Under the pieces are notes generated by a model. That model ran no database searches and was not told the origin of the DNA. It saw only the letters and a list, made by a program, of their open reading frames with translations. This document shows positions 1-7,376 of a stretch of DNA of 32,366 nucleotides, one piece after another (positions within the stretch are counted from its first letter, which is position 1; every line of letters starts with the position of its first letter). Both the position numbers and the translations under genes were made by a program. This DNA comes from JBBILG01 sp037445085 (GTDB taxonomy: Bacteria > Pseudomonadota > Gammaproteobacteria > Burkholderiales > Methylophilaceae), in NCBI GenBank assembly GCA_037445085.1, contig JBBILG010000009.1:1-32366 (forward strand). Direction: 5' to 3'.

Positions 1-33
1 CGTCAGGGGGGCAGTTTTACTTGTCGTCTGACA
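1..33 (-). mobile_element. possible insertion-sequence end interrupting the HD-GYP gene
   Basis: Read leftward on the minus strand, the HD-GYP reading matches its family up to a KDGW motif (codon for W at 34-36). At position 33 it then switches to TGTCAGACGACAAGTAAAAC, which does not continue the family. The new sequence starts with TG, as many transposable-element ends do. Only 33 bases are present, so the family cannot be assigned and no transposase is visible. An insertion here would also explain a sequence boundary at this point. The alternative is a further frameshift or a divergent C-terminus. Confidence 0.3.
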
Positions 34-927
34 CCACCCATCCTTGTAGGGGCGGCTGGAAGTAATCGCATCGTACACATCGCACACAGCCCCCATGCGG
101 GCGTAGGCGCTGAGCCGCTCCCCCGAGAGATTGTCCGGATAACCCCCGCCATTGATTTTTTCGTGGTGGTGGCGACACACATCCAGCACCACCACATCGG
201 CGGTGCCCCTCCACCAGCATGTCGCAGCCAGCCACCGGATGATTGCGCGCAATGGCGAATTCCTCGTCCGTCAGTCTGCCCGGCTTATTCAGGATCGCAT
301 CCGGAATGGCCATCTTGCCCACATCATGGAGTAAGCCAGCCAGCCCGGCCCTGCGTGTTTCGGATTCGGTCGTGCCCAGCTGTCGCGCCAGCGCCACCAT
401 CAACGCACAAACTGCCACTGAGTGCATATAGGTGCATTCGTCCTTGTTCTTGAGGCGGCCACGCTGATCAGCGCCCCGGGGTTGCGCATCACCGAGTCGG
501 CAATCTCCTCGACCACCGGCAGTGCATCGTCCGCGTGCAGCGCATGGCCCATGCGAATCTCGTTAAACATTTTGGTGACGGCATCTTTCGTTTTGGCGAC
601 GATGCGGCTGGCACGCTCCAACTCGCGTTCCATGCTGACCGGTTCGATGTCGTGGACAACGGCCTCACCCGGCGCCTGCTGCGCTTCCACAGCGGACACA
701 CTTTCGCTTGCGGCAAGCTCGGCATCCTCGCCCTTGGATGCGTCGATCCAGACCTCGCGTATCCTGCTGGCGCGGATGAGGTCGACGTCAGCCTGTTTGT
801 TGATGACGAACCGGGTGCGCCAGAACGGGTGTCCATCCAGGAGCCGCATCAAGGCATGCAAATGCATGCCCAGGCGAAGCCGCTCAACCGGGATTTTTTC
901 AGCATGATTCTCGCAGCCGCAAGTCAT
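34..927 (-). pseudogene. broken HD-GYP c-di-GMP phosphodiesterase (DUF3391 + HD-GYP)
   Basis: The family hydrolyses cyclic di-GMP in the cytoplasm. The N-terminal part reads as a DUF3391 domain (VERLRLGMHLHAL, then a WIDASKG motif). The catalytic half is spread over three frames. A one-base loss near 452-460 shifts the frame just before the KDECTYMHSVAV motif. An extra base in the C-run at 206-209 shifts it again. Once both are corrected, the expected motifs appear in order: HDVGK, RNHP, HHHEKINGGGYP and DAITSSRPYKDGW. The reading then stops matching at position 33, so roughly the last 80-100 residues of a normal protein are missing. The start is uncertain: ATG 927 or ATG 966 are possible, neither with a clear ribosome binding site. 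Two indels plus truncation suggest a true pseudogene, although sequencing errors near an assembly edge could explain the indels. Confidence 0.75.
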
Positions 928-970
928 CCAGGCTACGATTATCGCGCCATTTGTCCGGGCGGGCATCACG

Positions 971-1003
971 AAAAACGCCCCCGCCGGTAAGCCGGCGGGG
1001 GCG
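971..1003 (-). terminator. rho-independent terminator of metK
   Basis: A perfect 12-bp GC-rich stem (976-987 with 992-1003) closes a 4-base loop. On the minus strand it is followed by five Ts (971-975). It lies 25 bases after the metK stop codon. It would also separate metK from the HD-GYP remnant downstream. Confidence 0.88.
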
Positions 1004-1027
1004 TCATCGCATCCGTCTCGGGGGGGC

Positions 1028-2191
<1,164 letters not shown>

Positions 2192-2195
2192 GCGG

Positions 2196-2244
2196 TGCTC
2201 CTGTGGCCCTGGGTTCCGGCGTTACCGGCTTCGGGCCACGAGCA
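2196..2244 (-). promoter_or_regulatory. metK leader hairpin sequestering the Shine-Dalgarno site
   Basis: Just upstream of the metK start the leader can fold as TGCTC-GTGGCCC (2244-2233) pairing with GGGCCAC-AG-GAGCA (2209-2196): 12 base pairs with a 2-base bulge. The 23-base loop contains a small CCGG/CCGG helix. The AGGAG ribosome binding site (2202-2198) is half in the bulge and half in the stem, so folding should reduce translation. It does not match the SAM or SAH riboswitch consensus sequences I can recall. Regulation by SAM is only an inference. Confidence 0.5.
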
Positions 2245-2393
2245 GGCGACGCTTTAGCAGTATTTGTGACTCGCCCCGCAAGTTGTCTGGTTAACTCGGC
2301 GAGTCGCCATTATCGGGCCATCCGTGCCGGGTATCAAGCCCTGCTCGGCAAGACACGGCGGCGGCGCGCCCTGCATTTTCCCGCGCTTGCCTT

Positions 2394-2399
2394 TAGAAT
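2394..2399 (+). promoter_or_regulatory. candidate -10 element for dapF
   Basis: A TAGAAT hexamer within TTTAGAATG lies 28 bases before the dapF start. No convincing -35 box is present at the right distance. The call rests on position and the -10 match alone. Confidence 0.3.
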
Positions 2400-2427
2400 G
2401 GCGACTGGAGCATCGCAGACCGTCATC

Positions 2428-3258
2428 ATGAAGCTGAAGTTCACCAAAATGCAGGGGCTGGGCAACGATTTCGTGGTCATCGACGCCATCCGCCAGCAGG
2501 TCGCGCTCACGCCCGAGCTGGTGCGCCGGCTGGCCGACCGCCATTTCGGTATTGGCTGCGACCAGTTACTGCTGGTGGAGCCACCAACCGTGCGTGATGC
2601 CGATTTCCGTTACCGCATCTTCAATGCCGACGGCGGCGAGGTCGAGCAGTGCGGCAACGGCGCACGCTGCTTCGCGCGCTTCGTGCACGAGCAGGGGCTC
2701 ACGCAACAGCGCGAGATCCGCGTGGAAACGGCGCGCGGCATCATCCGCCCGCGCCTGGAGGAAAACAGCCTGGTCACCGTGGACATGGGCGCGCCGCGCT
2801 TCGCCCCTGCCGACATTCCGTTCGATGCCGAGCGACAGGCGCTCACCTACGCGCTCGACCTCGGCGGCGCGAGCGTCACCATCAGCGCCTTGTCCATGGG
2901 CAACCCGCACGCCGTGCAGGTGGTGGAGGATATCGATACCGCCCCAGTCGCCGCGCAGGGCCCGCTGATCGAAAACCACCCGCGTTTTCCGCAGCGCGTC
3001 AACGCCGGCTTCCTGCAGGTGGTCGACCCCCATCATATCCGCCTGCGCGTGTACGAACGCGGCGCCGGTGAGACGCTGGCCTGCGGCACCGGTGCCTGTG
3101 CTGCCGCCGTAGCCGGCATGCGGATCGGACTTCTGGCCTCGCCGGTCGCCGTCGCCATGCGCGGCGGGGAGCTCTGCATTGCCTGGCCCGGCGAGGGCTT
3201 CCCGGTCATGATGACCGGCCCCGCCGTCACCGTATTCAGCGGCGAAATCACCGTTTAA
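2428..3258 (+). CDS. dapF: diaminopimelate epimerase
   Basis: Interconverts LL- and meso-diaminopimelate in the lysine and peptidoglycan pathway. The enzyme uses no cofactor and relies on two cysteines. Both are visible: C75 in EQCGNGAR and C219 in LACGTGAC, in a 276-residue protein of normal size. The N-terminus MKLKFTKMQGLGNDFVV fits the family, so I place the start at ATG 2428 although the frame stays open further upstream. The nearest purine-rich stretch, GGAG, is too far away to be a good ribosome binding site. It is followed 14 bases later by the DUF484 gene and then xerC. This dapF-DUF484-xerC order is widely conserved in beta- and gammaproteobacteria. Confidence 0.97.
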   Translation: MKLKFTKMQGLGNDFVVIDAIRQQVALTPELVRRLADRHFGIGCDQLLLVEPPTVRDADFRYRIFNADGGEVEQCGNGARCFARFVHEQGLTQQREIRVETARGIIRPRLEENSLVTVDMGAPRFAPADIPFDAERQALTYALDLGGASVTISALSMGNPHAVQVVEDIDTAPVAAQGPLIENHPRFPQRVNAGFLQVVDPHHIRLRVYERGAGETLACGTGACAAAVAGMRIGLLASPVAVAMRGGELCIAWPGEGFPVMMTGPAVTVFSGEITV

Positions 3259-3272
3259 CCGAAAGGAAACCC

Positions 3273-3929
3273 ATGACCGTCACCGCCGATCAGATCGCCG
3301 CCTACCTGCGCGCCGATCCCCAGTTCTTCGAAACCCATGCCGCGCTGCTGGCAGAACTCTACCTGCCCAGCCCGCACGGCAACGGCACCATCTCGCTGGC
3401 TGAACGCCAGCAGTTGGCCCAGCGTGACAAGATCCGCATCCTGGAGGCCAAGCTGTCGGAACTCATCCAGTTCGGCGAGGAAAACGACATCATCAGCGAG
3501 CGCGTACACCGCCTGAGCCTCGGCCTGCTGGCGGCGCGCAGCCTCGACGCCATCACGCAGCTGGTGGTGCACAACCTGCGCGAGGATTTCCGGGTGCCGC
3601 ACGCCGCCATCCGTCTGTGGGCACGGCTGCAACAGGCCGGGGAAGGCGCGGGTGAGGAATTCGCCAGCGCCAGCGAGGAGCTGATCCTGTGGACGCAGAA
3701 CCTGAATACCCCCCACTGCGGCCGCCTGCCGCCGCTCGACCTCGCCATCGGTACCGCCGTGGCACCGCTGCAATCCTGCGCGCTCATCCCGCTGCGCGGC
3801 GAGACCGCCTTCGGCCTGCTGGTGCTGGCGAGCGAGGAGCCCCGGCGCTTCTATCCGGAAATGGGCACGCTCTACCTGAAGCGTATCGGCGAGCTGGTAA
3901 GCGTGGCGCTGCTGCGCCATCTGTCCTGA
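3273..3929 (+). CDS. DUF484 family protein (YigA-like)
   Basis: A 218-residue protein matching the DUF484 family, whose members resemble GAF domains. The first 50 residues (TADQIAAYLRADPQFFETH, then LYLPSPHGNGTISLAERQQ) are typical. A helical linker rich in charged residues follows (about 50-85), then a compact alpha/beta region ending in a helix. No catalytic motif is visible and the function is not established. It starts at ATG 3273 after a clear GAAAGGA site. It sits 14 bases after dapF and 18 before xerC, so the three are probably cotranscribed. The conserved placement next to xerC hints at a role near chromosome dimer resolution, but this is only association. Confidence 0.93.
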   Translation: MTVTADQIAAYLRADPQFFETHAALLAELYLPSPHGNGTISLAERQQLAQRDKIRILEAKLSELIQFGEENDIISERVHRLSLGLLAARSLDAITQLVVHNLREDFRVPHAAIRLWARLQQAGEGAGEEFASASEELILWTQNLNTPHCGRLPPLDLAIGTAVAPLQSCALIPLRGETAFGLLVLASEEPRRFYPEMGTLYLKRIGELVSVALLRHLS

Positions 3930-3947
3930 GCCGGCTGCCAGGCCGCC

Positions 3948-4823
3948 GTGGACCATCTCGCCGCCTATGTCGCACATCTCGCCCACGAGCGGGGCTTGAG
4001 CCCGCACACCTGCGAGAACTACGCGCGCGACATCCGCACTCTGCTGGCACTGGCTGGCGACACCCCGCTTACCGATCTGCGCGCGACCCAGGTGCGCCGC
4101 TTCGTGGCCATCCTGCACGGCCGCGGCCTGGGCGGCAGGAGCCTGGCACGCATGCTGTCGGCCTGGCGCGGCTACTACGCCTACCTGACGCGGCGCCACG
4201 GCTATGCCGACAACCCCTGCGTCGGCATCCGCCCGCCCAGGTCTCCAAAGAGCCTGCCCCAGGCACTGTCGCCGGAACAGGCCGTCAGGCTGGTCGAGAT
4301 TCCCGCGGAGGATCCGCTCGCCCTGCGCGATCGGGCGATCCTGGAGCTGTTCTACTCCTCCGGCCTGCGCCTCGCCGAACTGGTATCGCTGGACTTGCAC
4401 GGGGCGGATCTCGCGGAAGGCACGGTCACCGTCACCGGCAAAGGCAACAGGACGCGCATCGTGCCGCTGGGCAGCCACGCCACCGCCGCGATACGCGCCT
4501 GGCTCGCACAGCGCGACCTGCTGCGGGCGGACGGAGAGACCGCCCTGTTCGTCGGTCGCAACGGGCGGCGCCTCACCCCGCGGGCAGTGCAGCACCGGCT
4601 CAAGCTGTGGGCCATCCGGCAGGGCATCGCCGGCAACGTGCACCCGCACGTGCTGCGCCACAGCTTCGCCACCCATGTGCTGCAATCCAGCGGCGATCTG
4701 CGCGCGGTGCAGGAGATGCTGGGGCACGCCAACATCAGCACCACCCAGGTGTATACGCATCTCGACTTCCAGCACTTGGCCAGGGTGTACGACCAGGCGC
4801 ATCCGCGCGCGCGGAAGAAGTGA
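3948..4823 (+). CDS. xerC: tyrosine recombinase XerC
   Basis: Site-specific recombinase that works with XerD at dif to resolve chromosome dimers. The 291-residue protein has the N-terminal SAM-like DNA-binding domain (about 1-85) and the C-terminal catalytic domain. The full catalytic set is visible: R141 (SSGLRLAEL), K165 (TGKGNRTR), H234 and R237 (HVLRHSFATH), H260 (MLGH) and nucleophile Y269 (TTQVYTHL). The start is GTG 3948, 18 bases after the DUF484 stop, and fits the usual XerC N-terminus. Its position after dapF-DUF484 supports XerC rather than XerD or a mobile-element integrase. Confidence 0.96.
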   Translation: MDHLAAYVAHLAHERGLSPHTCENYARDIRTLLALAGDTPLTDLRATQVRRFVAILHGRGLGGRSLARMLSAWRGYYAYLTRRHGYADNPCVGIRPPRSPKSLPQALSPEQAVRLVEIPAEDPLALRDRAILELFYSSGLRLAELVSLDLHGADLAEGTVTVTGKGNRTRIVPLGSHATAAIRAWLAQRDLLRADGETALFVGRNGRRLTPRAVQHRLKLWAIRQGIAGNVHPHVLRHSFATHVLQSSGDLRAVQEMLGHANISTTQVYTHLDFQHLARVYDQAHPRARKK

Positions 4824-4827
4824 CGTC

Positions 4828-4850
4828 GGCCTGCCTGGCAGGGCTGTTTG
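4828..4850 (+). terminator. weak candidate terminator after xerC; rest of 4824-4989 empty
   Basis: A short CCTGC-CTG-GCAGG hairpin (4830-4842) sits 6 bases after the xerC stop and is followed by a T-rich stretch (TGTTTGTCTATTT). The stem is only 5 bp, so the call is weak. I see no gene or repeat in the remaining 140 bases before the convergent SpoIIE gene. Confidence 0.3.
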
Positions 4851-4989
4851 TCTATTTCAGCAGGCTGGCAAGCCGCAGCCAAATGGGGCGAGTTCGGAAC
4901 GCCGCGACGGGACAGTACACGCCAGCACGACGAGGAGCGGGTGCCGCGCAAGCCCGAATTGGCAAACGCAGCCACTGGTTCAGGGATTC

Positions 4990-6162
4990 CTAAACGGGTT
5001 GCTGCCCCGCTTCGTGCCAGATATCCATTTTCTGCGAATAACTGACGGACAGCACCAGCAGCGAGATATCGTCGTGCGGGAGTTTGTCCCTGGCGTGTTC
5101 CAGCACCCCGTTCTGCAACGCCTCGAACAGCGGCTGGGTGACGGCACCGCGGATGGCGGAAACCAGCCCTTCCTGGCCGAATGCCTGCTCCCGGTCGTTC
5201 TCCACTTCGGTCAGGCCGTCCGTGTGGATCACCAGATTACAGCCGAACGCATCCTGCGCTTCCTGCACCTCGAGATCGCCCGCATCGACCACGCCCAGCG
5301 GCAGGTTGGTGGAAGGGAAGCGGTGAATGATTTCGCGCTTGCGGCTCACCAGCAACGCTTCCGGCAGGCCGGCGTTGAGCACCTGCACACGCCCCGCCGC
5401 CGGATCGCTGGCGACGAATGCGGCGGCGCAGAAATGCCCTACCGGAAAAATCTGCCGCAGCTTGCGATGGATTTCCAAAGCGATGTCGGCGAGAGCAAAA
5501 TCCTTGCGGGTGAGCGCGAAGAAGATGTCGGCCACCGGAATCGCCCCCACCGCCGCCGCCAGGCCGTGTCCGGTGAAATCCGCCACCATCGCATAGACCT
5601 GGCCGGAAGGCGTGGTGTCGTAGAGCACCAGGTCGCCGGGCAGGTGGCCGGCTGAGCGTGTCCAGTAGCCCAGACCGGGAATGAACTCCTTCATGCGCCG
5701 GGTCACGGTGGAAAAAATGTGGCGCGCCAGCCGCAGTTCGTCCTCGGTGTTCACCTGGTAGGCGTACAGCGCGTTGTGCAGGCGCAGGATGCGCTGCATG
5801 GATCGCAGCCGGGTCATCAGGACGGTGTCCTTGAACGGCTTGGGGACGAAATCGTCGCCGCCGCTTTCCAGGCACTGCACCGGGGTGGCATCGTCGTCCA
5901 GCCCGGTGTGGAAAATCACCGGCACGAAACGGGTGCCGCTCCGGGCCTTGATGGCGCGGGTGGCCTCGTGACCGTCCAGCACTGGCATGACGACGTCCAT
6001 GATGACGATGTCGGGACTCTCCCGTTCGAACACGGCGATGCCGTCCTCGCCGTTCACCGCCTCGACCACCTCATAACCCTGCTGGACCAGAAATGCGCGC
6101 AACAGCAGACGCATGCTCTTCTCGTCATCGACAACGAGAACTTTGAGTGTGCCGGCGGGCAT
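4990..6162 (-). CDS. response regulator with SpoIIE/PP2C phosphatase output
   Basis: A receiver domain (about residues 1-120) is joined to a SpoIIE-type serine phosphatase domain (about 140-390). Numbered from the upstream ATG at 6168, the receiver has acidic DD at 14-15, phospho-acceptor D58 (VIMDVVMP) and K110 (FVPKPF). The phosphatase shows GDL at 178-180, D197 in VADFTGHG and a C-terminal HDDISLLVL metal-binding motif. Such proteins usually dephosphorylate an anti-sigma-factor antagonist in partner-switching control. No histidine kinase, anti-sigma or STAS partner is nearby, so its target is unknown. Two ATGs lie 6 bases apart. AAGG (AAGGTGC) is better spaced for the second one (6162) than for 6168, so I chose 6162. 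It is divergent from sodB. Confidence 0.9.
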   Translation of the reverse strand: MPAGTLKVLVVDDEKSMRLLLRAFLVQQGYEVVEAVNGEDGIAVFERESPDIVIMDVVMPVLDGHEATRAIKARSGTRFVPVIFHTGLDDDATPVQCLESGGDDFVPKPFKDTVLMTRLRSMQRILRLHNALYAYQVNTEDELRLARHIFSTVTRRMKEFIPGLGYWTRSAGHLPGDLVLYDTTPSGQVYAMVADFTGHGLAAAVGAIPVADIFFALTRKDFALADIALEIHRKLRQIFPVGHFCAAAFVASDPAAGRVQVLNAGLPEALLVSRKREIIHRFPSTNLPLGVVDAGDLEVQEAQDAFGCNLVIHTDGLTEVENDREQAFGQEGLVSAIRGAVTQPLFEALQNGVLEHARDKLPHDDISLLVLSVSYSQKMDIWHEAGQQPV

Positions 6163-6230
6163 GATCATGCACCTTGGAGGTTGAGGATTGTCAGTCCGAT
6201 TCTAGGCGAACGCGCAAGAAAATCAAGACC

Positions 6231-6258
6231 TTGACATCCAGATAAATCACCCATACCC
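6231..6258 (+). promoter_or_regulatory. candidate sodB promoter
   Basis: A perfect TTGACA at 6231-6236 lies in the region shared by the divergent SpoIIE and sodB genes. Weak -10-like sequences (CATACC near 6252) follow at about 15 bases. The leader to sodB would be about 70 bases. The -35 match is good and the -10 match is poor. Confidence 0.3.
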
Positions 6259-6334
6259 GACAAAACTGCTCAAACTTTGTGGCAGAATATCGGCTTCGGA
6301 CATCACTTCATTTCATTCGAGCGAGGACCACGCC

Positions 6335-6916
6335 ATGGAACACCAACTGCCACCCCTGCCCTACGCCCGGGATGCGCTTGCGCCGCACATTTCCGCCGAA
6401 ACCATGGAATACCACTACGGCAAGCACCACCAGGCCTATGTCAACAACCTCAACAACCTGATCAAGGGCACCGAGTTCGAGAACGCCGGTCTGGAAGACA
6501 TCGTCAGGAAATCCTCCGGCGGCCTCTACAACAACGCCGCCCAGGTCTGGAACCACACCTTCTTCTGGAGCGGCATGAAACCCGGCGGGGGCGGCGCGCC
6601 AAGCGGCCCGCTGGCGGACGCCATCCAGCGCAAGTGGGGCAGTTTCGACGAGTTCAAGAAAGCCTTCCAGGCCAGCGCCGTGGGCAATTTCGGCTCCGGC
6701 TGGACCTGGCTGGTGAAGAAGACCGACGGCTCTGTGGACATCGTCAACATGGGCGCCGCCGGCACGCCGCTCACTACCGGCGACAAGGCGCTGCTCACCA
6801 TCGACGTGTGGGAGCATGCCTACTATATCGACTACCGCAACCTGCGCCCGAAATTCGTCGAAGCCTTCCTCGAACATCTCGCCAACTGGGATTTCGCCAG
6901 CGCGAATTACCTGTGA
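6335..6916 (+). CDS. sodB: iron superoxide dismutase
   Basis: Converts superoxide to oxygen and hydrogen peroxide in the cytoplasm. The 193-residue protein has all four metal ligands: H27 (EYHYGKHH), H74 (WNHTFFW), D157 and H161 (DVWEHAYY). Q70 in NNAAQVWNHTFF is the residue position typical of iron-type enzymes; manganese-type enzymes usually carry Gln at a different site. The start at 6335 follows GCGAGGA at suitable spacing. A 14-bp hairpin right after the stop ends the transcript. The gene is monocistronic and divergent from the SpoIIE regulator. Confidence 0.97.
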   Translation: MEHQLPPLPYARDALAPHISAETMEYHYGKHHQAYVNNLNNLIKGTEFENAGLEDIVRKSSGGLYNNAAQVWNHTFFWSGMKPGGGGAPSGPLADAIQRKWGSFDEFKKAFQASAVGNFGSGWTWLVKKTDGSVDIVNMGAAGTPLTTGDKALLTIDVWEHAYYIDYRNLRPKFVEAFLEHLANWDFASANYL

Positions 6917-6920
6917 CACG

Positions 6921-6955
6921 GGCAAAACCGGCGGCCCCTCGCCGCCGGTTTTGCC
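6921..6955 (+). terminator. terminator of sodB
   Basis: A perfect 14-bp stem (6921-6934 with 6942-6955) and a 7-base loop begin 4 bases after the sodB stop. The descending arm carries four Ts inside the stem, but no long T run follows it. Confidence 0.8.
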
Positions 6956-6986
6956 ATGCTGCCGAACTCGTTTAGAATCAGACCCC

Positions 6987-7295
6987 ATGCCGCAACGCCT
7001 GCTCCTCATCCTCTCGCTCGCCCTGCTGTTCGGTCTCGGCCAGCAGGCGACGGTCACGCACGCCGTTTCCCATCTGGCGGAATGGCAGGAGGAACAGCAC
7101 GACCACCTACCGCACAGCCCGCATTGCAAGGAATGCGCGGCCTATGCCGGCCTGGGCAGCGCCCTGGCCGACCGGCCATGGGTGATGGCCGTCGCGACAC
7201 CGGCAACCGAACGGCCCGCCCTCGCCGTGGTGGCCGTGCCGGGCGCCTCTTGCCACACCTACTCCGCCCGCGCCCCGCCCGCCGTCCTCGCCTGA
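6987..7295 (+). CDS. small secreted His/Cys protein, DUF2946-like
   Basis: A 102-residue protein starts with a clear signal peptide (MPQRLLLILSLALLFGLG). A metal-binding-looking segment follows near residues 37-53: EEQHDHLPHSPHCKECAAYA. The CxxCAAYAGLG pattern resembles DUF2946 proteins, which often sit beside metal-related TonB receptors. It lies 81 bases before such a receptor, so a periplasmic metal-binding role is a reasonable inference, not shown. ATG 6987 is the only start that keeps the signal peptide. A TAGAAT -10-like box lies just upstream (6973-6978), which would give an almost leaderless mRNA if used. The frame has no other start with a good ribosome binding site. Confidence 0.75.
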   Translation: MPQRLLLILSLALLFGLGQQATVTHAVSHLAEWQEEQHDHLPHSPHCKECAAYAGLGSALADRPWVMAVATPATERPALAVVAVPGASCHTYSARAPPAVLA

Positions 7296-7324
7296 CCCAT
7301 CGCCCCCCTGGGGCGCCGAACATG

Positions 7325-7348
7325 CCCCGTGATGAGTACGTCATGGGG
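7325..7348 (+). repeat. imperfect palindrome upstream of the TonB receptor
   Basis: The sequence 7325-7334 pairs with 7339-7348 over 10 bp, including two G-T pairs, around an AGTA loop. It lies 28 bases before the receptor start. From CGTCATGG onward it resembles the element after the receptor (9456-9500), so the gene is bracketed by related sequences. It could be an operator, a leader hairpin or a terminator of the small gene upstream. Confidence 0.5.
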
Positions 7349-7376
7349 CTGACCGCTATTGTTTTGCGAGGACATC

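Noticed and set aside
2192..2427. Known SAM or SAH riboswitch upstream of metK
   Set aside because: The hairpin is real, but the conserved bases of the SAM-I, SAM/SAH and SAH classes I can recall are not seen, so I call it only a leader hairpin.
3255..4802. A 515-codon open frame antisense to the DUF484 gene and xerC
   Set aside because: No domain-like pattern. XerC on the other strand has all six catalytic residues.
7296..7376. Zur operator for the ZnuD-like receptor
   Set aside because: The palindrome here is GC-rich and does not resemble the AT-rich Zur box (GTTATA-type).
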